Source of the DNA: Arcicella rosea
Lineage (GTDB): Bacteria > Bacteroidota > Bacteroidia > Cytophagales > Spirosomataceae
Assembly (NCBI RefSeq): GCF_014204325.1
Contig: NZ_JACHKT010000003.1
Span: forward strand, 173,526-237,525
Length of the DNA: 64,000 nucleotides
Reading direction: 5' to 3'
Shown here: positions 27,133 through 36,374 of the stretch, in pieces
Numbering within the stretch: the first letter of the stretch is position 1
Layout: each line of letters starts with the position of its first letter
Translations under genes and position numbers: made by a program
Notes under the pieces: generated by a model
The model's database searches: none
Told to the model about the DNA's origin: nothing
Seen by the model: the letters and a program-made list of their open reading frames with translations, nothing else

Positions 27133-29973
27133 GTGCCAAAAGATTCATCCATCAAGTCCGTTTTGATTATCGGTTCAGGTCCAATTATCATCGGTCAGGC
27201 TTGCGAGTTCGACTACTCAGGTTCGCAGGCAGCTCGTTCACTCCGAGAAGAAGGTATCAAAGTTGCTTTAATTAATTCCAATCCCGCTACGATTATGACT
27301 GATCCACTCAATGCGGATTATGTCTATCTAAAACCACTTGATAAGAATTCAATCATTGAAATCTTAGAAAAACATCAAGCAGAAGGTACTCCAATTGATG
27401 CTGTTTTACCAACAATGGGTGGACAAACAGCCTTGAATTTAGCGATTGATTGTGATGCCTCGGGCATTTGGGAAAAATACGGTGTTCGTATTATTGGTGT
27501 TGATATTAAAGCAATCGAAACGACTGAAGACCGTGAGAAGTTTCGTTTGAAAATGATTGAAATTGGTGTAGGCGTTTGTAAAGGACGTACTGCTCGCTCG
27601 TTTTTGGAAGGAAAAGAGATTGCACAGGAAACTGGTTTTCCATTGGTAATTCGTCCATCATTTACGTTGGGTGGAACTGGTGGAGGTTTTGTACACAGTC
27701 CAAAAGATTTTGATGCTGCCTTAAACAAAGGTTTGCACGCTTCGCCAACACACGAAGTATTGGTAGAGCAATCTATCATGGGTTGGAAAGAATACGAGTT
27801 AGAATTATTGCGTGATAATTTAGGAAACGTAATTATCATTTGTTCGATTGAGAACTTCGACCCAATGGGTATCCACACTGGAGACTCAATCACGGTTGCA
27901 CCTGCCATGACTTTACCTGATACAATTTATCAGAGAATGCGTGACATGGCAATCAAAATGATGAATGCGATTGGTCAGTTTGCGGGTGGATGTAACGTTC
28001 AGTTCTCTTTAAATCCAGAAAACGACGATATTATCGCTATCGAAATTAACCCACGTGTATCTCGTTCGTCAGCCTTGGCTTCTAAAGCTACTGGTTATCC
28101 AATTGCGAAAATTGCTGCAAAAATGGCAATTGGCTACAACTTGGATGAATTAACGAATGCGATTACAGGTACTACTTCGGCATACTTCGAGCCAGCACTT
28201 GACTATGTGGTAGTAAAAGTACCACGTTGGAATTTTGATAAATTCAAAGGTGCAGACAAAACTTTGGGCTTGCAAATGAAATCTGTTGGTGAAACAATGG
28301 GTATCGGTCGCAACTTCCAAGAAGCACTTCAAAAAGCTTGTCAATCATTAGAAATCAAAAGAAATGGTTTAGGAGCTGACGGTAAAGGATTGGTTGACCA
28401 AGATGCCATCATGCACTCTTTGGCAAATCCATCTTGGAATCGTTTATTCCATATTTATGATGCCTTTAAAATGGGTATTTCTTTCAAAACGATTCAACAA
28501 ACTACCAAAATCGACAAATGGTTCTTATACCAAATTGAAGATATGGTTCGAGTTGAAAACACTTTAGAGAAATATACTTTAAGCTCTGTTCCAAAAGAAT
28601 TATTAGAAGAAGCAAAACACAAAGGTTTTGCTGACCGCCAAATTGCTTACTCTTTACGTTGCTTAGAATCTGAAGTATATGAAAAGAGAAATAGTTTGGG
28701 GATCAAACGTGTTTACAAATGTGTAGATACTTGTGCGGCTGAATTTGAAGCCAAAACACCATATTTCTACTCTACTTTCTCGCAAGGTTCTGAAACGTTG
28801 GATAACGAATCTATTGTAACGGATAAGAAAAAAGTAGTGGTTTTAGGTTCTGGCCCAAATCGTATCGGACAAGGAATTGAATTCGATTACTCATGTGTTC
28901 ACGGAATCTTGGCTGCCAAAGAAGCAGGTTATGAAGCCATCATGATTAACTCGAACCCTGAAACGGTTTCAACAGATTTTGACATTGCTGATAAATTATA
29001 CTTCGAACCAGTATTCTGGGAACATGTTTATGAAATCATTCAGCATGAAAAACCAGAAGGAGTAATCGTTCAATTGGGTGGACAAACTGCCTTGAAATTG
29101 GCGGAGAAACTTACTAAACACGGTATCAAAATCATCGGTACTTCATTTGAAGCCCTTGATTTAGCAGAAGATAGAGGTGCGTTCTCGGCTTTATTGCAAG
29201 AAAATGAAATCCCTTTCCCTAGATTCGGAGTATGCGAAGATGCAGACAATGCCGTAGAATTAGGTCGTAAATTAGGTTATCCATTGTTAGTTCGTCCTTC
29301 TTATGTATTAGGTGGACAATCAATGAAAATCGTGATTAACGAACAAGAATTAGAACAACACGTTGTTGATATTTTAAGAGATATTCCGGGAAATAAAATC
29401 TTACTTGACCATTTCTTAGAAAACGCAATCGAAGCGGAAGCAGATGCGATTTGTGATGGTGAAGATGTGTATATTATCGGAATTATGGAACATATTGAGC
29501 CAGCAGGTATTCACTCAGGTGACTCTCACTCGGTACTTCCTCCATTCGATTTATCGCCAAATGTTATTCGTCAAATCGAAGAACATACTAAGAAAATCGC
29601 TGTGGCACTTCGTACTGTTGGTTTATTGAATATACAGTTTGCGGTGAAAGACGAAGTAGTGTATATCATCGAAGCCAACCCACGTGCATCTCGTACAGTA
29701 CCGTTTATCTGTAAGGCTTACCAAGAACCTTATGTAAACTATGCTACGAAAGTAATGTTGGGTGCGAAATTGAAAGATTTTACTTTCAATCCAGTGAAGA
29801 AAGGTTATGCTATCAAAATTCCAGTGTTCTCATTCAACAAATTCCCGAATGTAAATATGGAATTAGGACCAGAAATGAAATCAACAGGTGAAGCAATTTA
29901 CTTCATTGATTCATTGAAAGATGATTTCTTCCGCAAAGTGTATGGCGAACGTAATTTATATTTATCGAAATAA
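27133..29973 (+). CDS. carB: Carbamoyl-phosphate synthase large subunit, short form
   Basis: CarB makes carbamoyl phosphate from bicarbonate, two ATP and ammonia delivered by CarA, for pyrimidine and arginine synthesis. Both halves are present: the first 'VLIIGSGPIIIGQACEFDYSGSQA' (in parts) with ATP-grasp 'IRPSFTLGGTGGGFV', and the second 'VVVLGSGPNRIGQGIEFDYSCVH' (in parts) with 'VRPSYVLGGQSMKIV'. The chain ends at 'GPEMKSTGEAIYFIDSLKDDFFRKVYGERN', just after the second ATP-grasp domain, so the roughly 130-residue C-terminal allosteric (MGS-like) domain of E. coli CarB is absent. The start is a GTG. carA is not in the window. Confidence 0.95.
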   Translation: MPKDSSIKSVLIIGSGPIIIGQACEFDYSGSQAARSLREEGIKVALINSNPATIMTDPLNADYVYLKPLDKNSIIEILEKHQAEGTPIDAVLPTMGGQTALNLAIDCDASGIWEKYGVRIIGVDIKAIETTEDREKFRLKMIEIGVGVCKGRTARSFLEGKEIAQETGFPLVIRPSFTLGGTGGGFVHSPKDFDAALNKGLHASPTHEVLVEQSIMGWKEYELELLRDNLGNVIIICSIENFDPMGIHTGDSITVAPAMTLPDTIYQRMRDMAIKMMNAIGQFAGGCNVQFSLNPENDDIIAIEINPRVSRSSALASKATGYPIAKIAAKMAIGYNLDELTNAITGTTSAYFEPALDYVVVKVPRWNFDKFKGADKTLGLQMKSVGETMGIGRNFQEALQKACQSLEIKRNGLGADGKGLVDQDAIMHSLANPSWNRLFHIYDAFKMGISFKTIQQTTKIDKWFLYQIEDMVRVENTLEKYTLSSVPKELLEEAKHKGFADRQIAYSLRCLESEVYEKRNSLGIKRVYKCVDTCAAEFEAKTPYFYSTFSQGSETLDNESIVTDKKKVVVLGSGPNRIGQGIEFDYSCVHGILAAKEAGYEAIMINSNPETVSTDFDIADKLYFEPVFWEHVYEIIQHEKPEGVIVQLGGQTALKLAEKLTKHGIKIIGTSFEALDLAEDRGAFSALLQENEIPFPRFGVCEDADNAVELGRKLGYPLLVRPSYVLGGQSMKIVINEQELEQHVVDILRDIPGNKILLDHFLENAIEAEADAICDGEDVYIIGIMEHIEPAGIHSGDSHSVLPPFDLSPNVIRQIEEHTKKIAVALRTVGLLNIQFAVKDEVVYIIEANPRASRTVPFICKAYQEPYVNYATKVMLGAKLKDFTFNPVKKGYAIKIPVFSFNKFPNVNMELGPEMKSTGEAIYFIDSLKDDFFRKVYGERNLYLSK

Positions 29974-30085
29974 GTAAAAAGCTGTAAGCTTAGATTAAAT
30001 AACTTATGATGATTATGTTCATCACAATCATCAATAAAGTTGCTTTTTTTTCGCTTATCAGGTATTTAATAAATACTGTTAATTT

Positions 30086-30128
30086 AGAAACCTCAGTCGA
30101 ATATCATTTGGCTGAGGTTTCTTTTTTG
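30086..30128 (+). terminator. Intrinsic terminator after carB
   Basis: Arms AGAAACCTCAG and CTGAGGTTTCT pair perfectly around a 15-base loop and are followed by TTTTT. A second, weaker hairpin (30007-30035) before a T tract lies upstream. Confidence 0.8.
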
Positions 30129-30227
30129 GAAGTCTTGAAATGATAAAATTTAGTTTTTTGAAACGATGAATTTCTTAGCTTAAAGTATTAATTTAAACTT
30201 TCCATTATGATCCTAACCTAAAAAAAC

Positions 30228-30235
30228 TACTTTTG
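30228..30235 (+). promoter_or_regulatory. -7-like element overlapping the start codon of the TPR-CHAT gene
   Basis: TACTTTTG matches TAnnTTTG, but its last G is the first base of the GTG start codon. If used, transcription would begin after the start codon, so either it is chance or the gene start differs from my call. Confidence 0.25.
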
Positions 30236-32985
30236 TGCTTAGACTTTTCATTTTATCAATCTTATTTTTTTTCCTTCCTTTATCAACGAAGGCAGTGTGC
30301 CCTTCCAAAAATGAAACGCTCAATACGCTACAAAAAATTTCAAAACTAGAGCCTTCTCAACAAAAAAAACGTTTATTTACTTTGTTATCAAGCAGTGAAA
30401 AATGCTTTGGGAAAGATTCTGTTTATACTTCCATTTTACAGCAAATAGCTACTTTTTATTATACACAGGATAAAGACTATGATAAAGCCATTGCTTATGT
30501 AAAAAAGGCTATTGTCGTGAATAGCCTTCCCAAATCGGACATCAATCGTTTTTATTTAGAAGCCAACTATTATAATTTAGGAAGGTACGAGAATCAGCTT
30601 GGGCATTATCAAACTGCTTTAGATAATCTTGATAAATGTATCGCCATCGCCAAAAATAATCTTGCCAAAACAGCCTATCTATCAAGAGCTTATGCCCAAA
30701 AAGCCAATATTTTTAGCAAAATGGGTGATTTTGAAAAAGCAATGAGTAGCGTAGATTTAGGTATCAATTTTGCCAAACAAACCAAAAACGATGAAGGATT
30801 AGCCTTTAGTTTGATTGAAAAAGTAAAAACACTCACGATGATGTCGCAAACTGAAAAAGCCAGTGATAATCTGAAAGAAGTAATTTTACTGTTAGAAAAA
30901 AATGACCCAATTGGCTATTTGCCTTATGCTTATTACTGTGCTGGGCAATTATTTACTGCTCAAAAACGATATCAAGATGCAATATTGTCATATCGTAAAA
31001 GCCAAGCGTTATACAAACTTAAAAACAATACATATAGTTACTCTTTGAATTTTTTGGAAATTGGTTTTACTTATTACCAATATTTGCAAGATTATGACGA
31101 AGCCCTCAAGAATTATTTAATGGCTTTGAAAACGATGGATAATGCTTATATGAAAGTAATTATCTATGATGATATTGCGGCAGTTTACTGGAAAAAAAAG
31201 GATTATCCCAAAGCTTTTGAATATTATCAAAAAGCATTAGAAGTAGCACCAATTGGTTTTAACCCTAAAAATGTAACTGAAATTCCTACGGTAAAGTCAC
31301 TTCAAGCTGCAGATTTTAAATCTTATTTTCTAACGACATTACAAGATAAAGCCGATACTTGGCTTGATTATCACAAGGCTACTCAACGAAAAGACTATCT
31401 TAGAAATGCTTTGAAAACCTATATTCTTGCCGATCAATTGGTGGATTTAATGCGTTTTGAGCATTCGGGAACTGAATCAAAATTGTATTGGCGAAACAAA
31501 ACTCATCATCTTTACGAGCAAGCCATTGAAACTTGTTACCTTCTGAAAAACTATGAAAAAGCATTTTATTTTTTCGAGAAAAGTAAAGCCGTATTGTTAA
31601 ATGACCGTCTGAATGAATTGAGTGCCAAGCAACAACTTTCAGCAGAGGACTTATTAAAAGAGAAATCTTTACAGCAAAAAGTCGCTGAATTGAATGCTAA
31701 ATTGGCTGGTCAAGAGATTAAAGGAAGTAAATTAACAACATTGCAAAATCAGTTATTGGAAGCTAAAGACGAACAATCGGCCTTTATAAAAAGCTTAGAA
31801 CTTAAAAATCCAACTTATTATCAATACAAGTACGATACCACAACTGCATCTTTGGAAGATGTAAAAAAATATTTAAAAAGACCAACAGAAACTAAAAACG
31901 GGGAGATTAGTTTAGTGGAGTATTTTGTAGGAAATGAGGCAATTTATGCCATGAAAATAATGCCTAATCAAGCATTTTTACAGAAAATATCAATTGTAAA
32001 TTATGAAGAAAACTCAAAAAGTTTTCTGAAATATTGTGCTGATAACCAGCAAGCCAATGAAGATTTTTCTGGATTTTTGAAAGTGGGAAATCAATTGTAT
32101 CAGCAACTTTTTGCCAAATTGGGTGTGCCAAAAGGTAGAGTAATTATTGCACAAGATGGGTATTTTTTACCTTTTGAAGCCATGAGTAAATCTGCTAAAA
32201 GGTCGGAATATTTATTGAAAGATTATGCGTTGAGTTATACCTATTCTGTTCAATTTTTATTGAAAAATATGAATAATGAAAGCTTTTCTTGGTCGAATAA
32301 ATTCTTTGGAATGGCACCAGTTACTTATCAAAAAGGCTTAAATCAAACAGAATTAACAGATTCAGATAAATCTTTGACGAAAGTAGCAGATTATTTCTCA
32401 TTCGGGAAAACCTTTGTGAATCAAGCTGCTAACAAGAAAAATTTCTTTGAAAATGCACATAATTATCAAATTGTGCATTTATATACGCATGCTCAAGCAG
32501 ACGATAGCGACCAAGAACCAATGGTTTACTTTGCAGATTCTATCCTAAAATTATCAGAATTAGGTGCGTTAAATCGGTATAAAACCCAACTTTTAGTATT
32601 ATCTGCCTGCAAAACTGCCGTTGGAAGAAATGCTACTGGTGAAGGTATTTTAAGTTTATCCAGAGGTTTTGCTACTTTGGGGATTCCTGCTACTTTAACC
32701 ACGCTTTGGAGTGTTGAAAACAAAGCAACTTATGCCTTAAACGAACTATTTTATCAATATTTATCAGAAGGTTTGTCGAAAGATTTAGCCCTTCAAAAAG
32801 CTAAAATAGCTTTTCTACAAAGCCAAGCAGGTGAAAATCAATTACCAACTTTTTGGGCTGGAGCGGTACTTGTCGGCGATGCTTCTGCCTTGAGTAATTC
32901 AAATCTTTTATGGTATTTTGTTTCAGGTATTTTAATCCTGATATTAGCTTTTTTTGTTTGGAAAAAGGTTAAACATTCAGCGTAA
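30235..32985 (+). CDS. TPR-CHAT protein, predicted periplasmic and membrane-anchored
   Basis: CHAT domains are caspase-like cysteine proteases. A signal peptide 'LFILSILFFFLPLSTKA' starts the protein (GTG start). TPR repeats follow (about 35-340), for example 'YDKAIAYVKKAI' and 'YPKAFEYYQKALEVAP', then a helical linker. The CHAT domain (about 600-885) keeps the dyad: His752 in 'VHLYTHAQ' and Cys792 in 'LLVLSACKTAVGRN', then 'GEGILSLSRGFATLGIPATLTTLWSV'. A final helix 'LLWYFVSGILILILAFFVW' ends in 'KKVKHSA', which places the enzyme domain outside the cytoplasm. Substrate and trigger are unknown. No CRISPR or gasdermin-like gene is nearby. Confidence 0.85.
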   Translation: MLRLFILSILFFFLPLSTKAVCPSKNETLNTLQKISKLEPSQQKKRLFTLLSSSEKCFGKDSVYTSILQQIATFYYTQDKDYDKAIAYVKKAIVVNSLPKSDINRFYLEANYYNLGRYENQLGHYQTALDNLDKCIAIAKNNLAKTAYLSRAYAQKANIFSKMGDFEKAMSSVDLGINFAKQTKNDEGLAFSLIEKVKTLTMMSQTEKASDNLKEVILLLEKNDPIGYLPYAYYCAGQLFTAQKRYQDAILSYRKSQALYKLKNNTYSYSLNFLEIGFTYYQYLQDYDEALKNYLMALKTMDNAYMKVIIYDDIAAVYWKKKDYPKAFEYYQKALEVAPIGFNPKNVTEIPTVKSLQAADFKSYFLTTLQDKADTWLDYHKATQRKDYLRNALKTYILADQLVDLMRFEHSGTESKLYWRNKTHHLYEQAIETCYLLKNYEKAFYFFEKSKAVLLNDRLNELSAKQQLSAEDLLKEKSLQQKVAELNAKLAGQEIKGSKLTTLQNQLLEAKDEQSAFIKSLELKNPTYYQYKYDTTTASLEDVKKYLKRPTETKNGEISLVEYFVGNEAIYAMKIMPNQAFLQKISIVNYEENSKSFLKYCADNQQANEDFSGFLKVGNQLYQQLFAKLGVPKGRVIIAQDGYFLPFEAMSKSAKRSEYLLKDYALSYTYSVQFLLKNMNNESFSWSNKFFGMAPVTYQKGLNQTELTDSDKSLTKVADYFSFGKTFVNQAANKKNFFENAHNYQIVHLYTHAQADDSDQEPMVYFADSILKLSELGALNRYKTQLLVLSACKTAVGRNATGEGILSLSRGFATLGIPATLTTLWSVENKATYALNELFYQYLSEGLSKDLALQKAKIAFLQSQAGENQLPTFWAGAVLVGDASALSNSNLLWYFVSGILILILAFFVWKKVKHSA

Positions 32986-33068
32986 AACCTGCATGTTTAT
33001 ACTTAATTGCTTGATTAATAGCCTTTGGGGAATTTTATAGATTAAATAACTATATATCATTGAGTTAA

Positions 33069-33100
33069 ATTCACAATTCATCATTCACAACTCATCACTC
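33069..33100. repeat. Low-complexity ATTCACAATTCATCATTCA-type repeat
   Basis: Direct copies of ATTCACAA and TTCATCA form a short intergenic string between the CHAT gene and the next lipoprotein gene. The rest of this 294-base gap has an imperfect hairpin near 33200-33230 followed by CTCTTTTT, possibly the CHAT terminator. Confidence 0.5.
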
Positions 33101-33279
33101 TTACATAAGTAATTATTACCTTTTTAAATTATTTTTCCTTCATGCAACCATTTCCTTTCTTGAGCTTGTCTATAGTTCGAGATGCATCTCAAAATTTTCC
33201 TTGAGTTTAGTGATCACAAACTAAAGGGAAGCTCTTTTTAATTTTCAATTGAATTGTTAATCCAAATTTGTGAAATACT

Positions 33280-34461
33280 ATGAAAAAAATACTATTTGTC
33301 GTTGCTTTGGCATTCACTAGCATTTTAACAAGTTGTGAAGAAAGCCTTGATCTTGGTCAGCAAAATCAAAATGAAACAACAGATGCTGCTTCAGCGGCTA
33401 AAGTCTCTGCTGTAATTAAACAAGACTATCCAACAGCTACTCAACTTGTTGTAACAACAATAGATTCTAATAAAGTATATGGTTGTGATTTTCTAGTGAA
33501 TGGTGTAGCACACGAAGCCACCGTTTCGGTTGCTGGAAAGATTTTAAGTACTTATGAAATTAAAGCAGATACTACCAAAACAGCATTGATTGATGCAATA
33601 AAATTGTATTTGGAAACCAATTATAAAGGCTATAAATTAGAAAAAGTAGCCATTGGAAAAGATGCTGACGGCAAGGTTTCGTATAAGATTTTAATCGAAT
33701 TTAATGATAAAAAAATCACATTACTGTTTGATGCTACTGGTACTATATTAGCTACTTTTATAGAACCCAAAGGACAGAAACCAGACCCTAAACAATCTCC
33801 AAAAACTTATACAGTCGTTTTAAGCGAGTTGCCAGCCAATATTCAAAGTCAGTTGAGCGGCTATGAATTTGTAAGAGCATTAGTAAAAACTAATTCGGAT
33901 GGGAAGAAAACATATTTTGTTGTTGCCAAAATTGGAGATGTTTTATACGAGATAACTTTTGATAATGCAGGAGTATTGAAAAACAAGAATGCTGTAAAAT
34001 TACAAGTACCAAAACTAGAAGCTAAATATTTGAAAGAAACAGAATTACCGCAAGTAATTAAAGATTATCTTTCAGCCAATTATGCAGCTTGGAAATTTGA
34101 AAAAGGAGTGGTGCTTGTAAAAGATACAATCATTGATTCTTACACAATTGTTGTTGTAAAAGAGGGGAAATTTATCACACTTAGTTTTGATGGAAAAGGT
34201 AAATTTATCAGTGTTTTAGAACCCAAATCACCAACAGTTCCTAAAATTGAAGATAAAAGTATTGTGGCAAACGACCTTCCGCAGGCTATAAAAGATTATT
34301 TAAACAAAGTATATGTTGGTTGGATTTTTGTAAAAGGAAGCGTGAGTCTTAAAAATGATGTTGCACAAGCATATTTAGTTTTGATTACTTTTGGAACAGA
34401 CAAGTACTATGTTTATTTCGATAAAGACGGGAATTTTGTGGCAGCCAAAAAAGATAAATAG
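33280..34461 (+). CDS. Lipoprotein of tandem PepSY-like repeats
   Basis: The lipobox 'ILTSCEES' (Cys19) gives an outer- or inner-membrane lipoprotein. Five beta-rich units of 50-65 residues follow, starting near residues 38, 100, 183, 258 and 330. Each has a helix such as 'LPQVIKDYLSANYAAWKFEKG', then strands and a turn such as 'ITLSFDGKGKFISV' or 'YYVYFDKDGNFVAA'. This is the PepSY-like (DUF2874-type) pattern of Bacteroidota. Such proteins may inhibit proteases or bind ligands, but no function is established. A hairpin separates it from the next lipoprotein gene. Confidence 0.78.
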   Translation: MKKILFVVALAFTSILTSCEESLDLGQQNQNETTDAASAAKVSAVIKQDYPTATQLVVTTIDSNKVYGCDFLVNGVAHEATVSVAGKILSTYEIKADTTKTALIDAIKLYLETNYKGYKLEKVAIGKDADGKVSYKILIEFNDKKITLLFDATGTILATFIEPKGQKPDPKQSPKTYTVVLSELPANIQSQLSGYEFVRALVKTNSDGKKTYFVVAKIGDVLYEITFDNAGVLKNKNAVKLQVPKLEAKYLKETELPQVIKDYLSANYAAWKFEKGVVLVKDTIIDSYTIVVVKEGKFITLSFDGKGKFISVLEPKSPTVPKIEDKSIVANDLPQAIKDYLNKVYVGWIFVKGSVSLKNDVAQAYLVLITFGTDKYYVYFDKDGNFVAAKKDK

Positions 34462-34467
34462 TAAAAC

Positions 34468-34503
34468 GATACTTGTTTGTTGGTAAGTCAACAAACAAGT
34501 ATC
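34468..34503 (+). other. Perfect intercistronic hairpin between two lipoprotein genes
   Basis: Arms of 15 bases (34468-34482 and 34489-34503) pair perfectly around a 6-base loop. They are followed by A residues and not T, and the next ATG is 11 bases later. It may block or process the transcript rather than terminate it. Confidence 0.6.
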
Positions 34504-34513
34504 AAAAAATAAT

Positions 34514-35776
34514 ATGAGAATTTTTGTAGGTATATTTTTCATCATGGTATTGAGTTTGGTTGTTGCTTGCGACGAAATCAGGGAAATCGCTCCAACAGTG
34601 AAGCCAACGGTTACTACTATGTCGTTGATTGATACAAAAAATTATTATACTCCTCCTAATAATTTTATCGCAATTGACACCAAAGTGCTTCTGAAAGCAT
34701 CGGGACATAGTTCGATTAAAATTATAAATGCACCTCAATACGGTAAATATTCATTTTCTAAAACAGGTTATTTAATTTATAAATCAGATTCTACAAAGAA
34801 TGAAGTAACCGACTTCCTGATTTATAAAATGATGAATGGCAATCCTACAAAAGATAAACGAGATACGATTAAAGTAAATATTACTTCGGATCATAGCAAA
34901 ATGCCTTGCAATGCGGGAGCAATTCCAGATTTCTTTACGGTAAAATTGAATACGCCAACGGTGTTGGATGTATTAAAAAACGACCGTTTCTGTAATGCCA
35001 TTGTTGATTCTAGTTCTTTGGCCATTTTAGATAGTCCCAATTTTGGTAAGGCCGAAATTGTACATAATAAAATCGTTTACACACCCAAAAGTAATTTTTA
35101 TCAAAATGACATTTTCTTTTATCAAATCTGCACAGGCGGGAGTAATCCAGTTTGTAGAATCGTTGCGGTAAGGATTGATATTGAAGGAACTTGGTGTAAA
35201 AATATTTTGATTCCAGACGTGATTGTTATCGACAAATATGATACTTCAACACAGAAAATACAAGTGCTTGAAAACGATAAAATTTGCGATAATTATGATG
35301 TGAAAAGTTTGAAAATTACAACTAATCCACAGTTTGGTAAAGCAATAGTAAATGCTAATTCAGAAATTGAATATATCCAAACTGCCAAACAAGAAGCCAA
35401 TGATTTGTTGGAGTACACGATTTATGACAAAAATGGAGCGAATCCGCAAAAAATGTTTGTCGAGATTTTTATTCGTGCTATTCCTACTTGTAAAGCTTAT
35501 GCTAAAAATGGAGAAATGGAATTGTCGGCTAGTCAGGTAAAAGAAGCAGAAATAGAAATTCCGTATAGGTTATACATCTCTGGCTGTGTAAACATCAAAA
35601 ATATTAGTATTGAAACCCAACCTGCTTATGGTATGATACGGATTGAAGACAAAAAGCTTTTATACAAGCTTAAACAACAAGATGGCAAAGAGTACAACGA
35701 TCAATTTAAGTATGTAGTTACCAGTACAAATGGAGAAATTATCAAAGCCAATTTTACAATCAGAATTAAAAAATAA
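34514..35776 (+). CDS. Lipoprotein with cadherin-like/Ig-like tandem repeats
   Basis: The lipobox 'SLVVACDE' (Cys19) is followed by repeats of about 90-100 residues with the motif 'VLDVLKNDRFCN...LAILDSPNFGKAEI...IVYTPKSNFYQNDIFFYQIC'. A second unit reads 'IQVLENDKICDNYDVKSLKITTNPQFGKAIV...EYIQTAK'. The 'VLxND' turn is the signature of cadherin-like or bacterial Ig-like (Big_9-type) surface repeats. The repeats keep paired cysteines, probably disulfides in the periplasm or at the surface. It lies just after the PepSY-like lipoprotein and 46 bases before an ECF sigma gene, so it might feed signals to that system (inference). Confidence 0.7.
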   Translation: MRIFVGIFFIMVLSLVVACDEIREIAPTVKPTVTTMSLIDTKNYYTPPNNFIAIDTKVLLKASGHSSIKIINAPQYGKYSFSKTGYLIYKSDSTKNEVTDFLIYKMMNGNPTKDKRDTIKVNITSDHSKMPCNAGAIPDFFTVKLNTPTVLDVLKNDRFCNAIVDSSSLAILDSPNFGKAEIVHNKIVYTPKSNFYQNDIFFYQICTGGSNPVCRIVAVRIDIEGTWCKNILIPDVIVIDKYDTSTQKIQVLENDKICDNYDVKSLKITTNPQFGKAIVNANSEIEYIQTAKQEANDLLEYTIYDKNGANPQKMFVEIFIRAIPTCKAYAKNGEMELSASQVKEAEIEIPYRLYISGCVNIKNISIETQPAYGMIRIEDKKLLYKLKQQDGKEYNDQFKYVVTSTNGEIIKANFTIRIKK

Positions 35777-35822
35777 GTAATGAATTTCAACTAGAATTTA
35801 TTACTGCTACAAAACTCACTAA

Positions 35823-36374
35823 ATGCTCAACGAACAGGAATTAGTCAAAGCCTGCCAAAAAAACGACCGCAAAGCCCAAACCGCTTTTTATAACCTGTAT
35901 AAAAGCAAATTGATGGGTGTTTGTCGTCGTTATACTCGCACGCCCGAGGAAGCCGAAGACATCTATCAAGAAGCATTTGTGAAAATATTTAATAACATTC
36001 ATACCCTTGAAAACCCTAAAGCTGTTGGTGCTTGGGTTAGAAAGGCGGTAATTCATACAGCCATCAATTATTATCATGCAAATTTAAAATTTCAACAAAA
36101 TACAGAATATGAAAATATTGTACTAAGCAACGATGATTACCCCAACCTATTATCAACACTTACAAGCGAAGAACTTCTTGCACTCATCAATAAATTACCC
36201 GACGGCTACAGGATGGTATTTAACCTTTATGTAATAGATGGTTATAATCATGCAGAAATCGGAGAATTATTGGGAGTAAGCGAGAATACTTCAAAATCAC
36301 AGCTTTCAAGAGCCAAAGAGTTACTCAGAAAGCAATTAAAACAACTGGGAATTGTCAGCTATGAACGCACTTGA
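35823..36374 (+). CDS. ECF RNA polymerase sigma factor
   Basis: This is a two-domain sigma factor (183 aa). Region 2 reads 'RRYTRTPEEAEDIYQEAFVKIFNNIHTLENPKAVGAWVRKAV' (in parts). Region 4 reads 'LPDGYRMVFNLYVIDGYNHAEIGELLGVSENTSKSQLSRAKELLRKQL' (in parts), a classic helix-turn-helix for -35 recognition. 'LPDGYRMVFNLYVIDGYNH' recalls the Bacteroidota ECF21-like group. It overlaps the next gene by 14 bases, so sigma factor and downstream membrane protein are translated together. Confidence 0.92.
   Translation: MLNEQELVKACQKNDRKAQTAFYNLYKSKLMGVCRRYTRTPEEAEDIYQEAFVKIFNNIHTLENPKAVGAWVRKAVIHTAINYYHANLKFQQNTEYENIVLSNDDYPNLLSTLTSEELLALINKLPDGYRMVFNLYVIDGYNHAEIGELLGVSENTSKSQLSRAKELLRKQLKQLGIVSYERT

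Noticed and set aside
27375..27908. 177-codon minus-strand frame opposite carB
   Set aside because: It is a shadow of the strongly conserved CarB coding sequence.
30235..32985. Craspase-like CRISPR-associated TPR-CHAT protease
   Set aside because: It has a signal peptide and a membrane anchor, and no type III effector or CRISPR array lies nearby.
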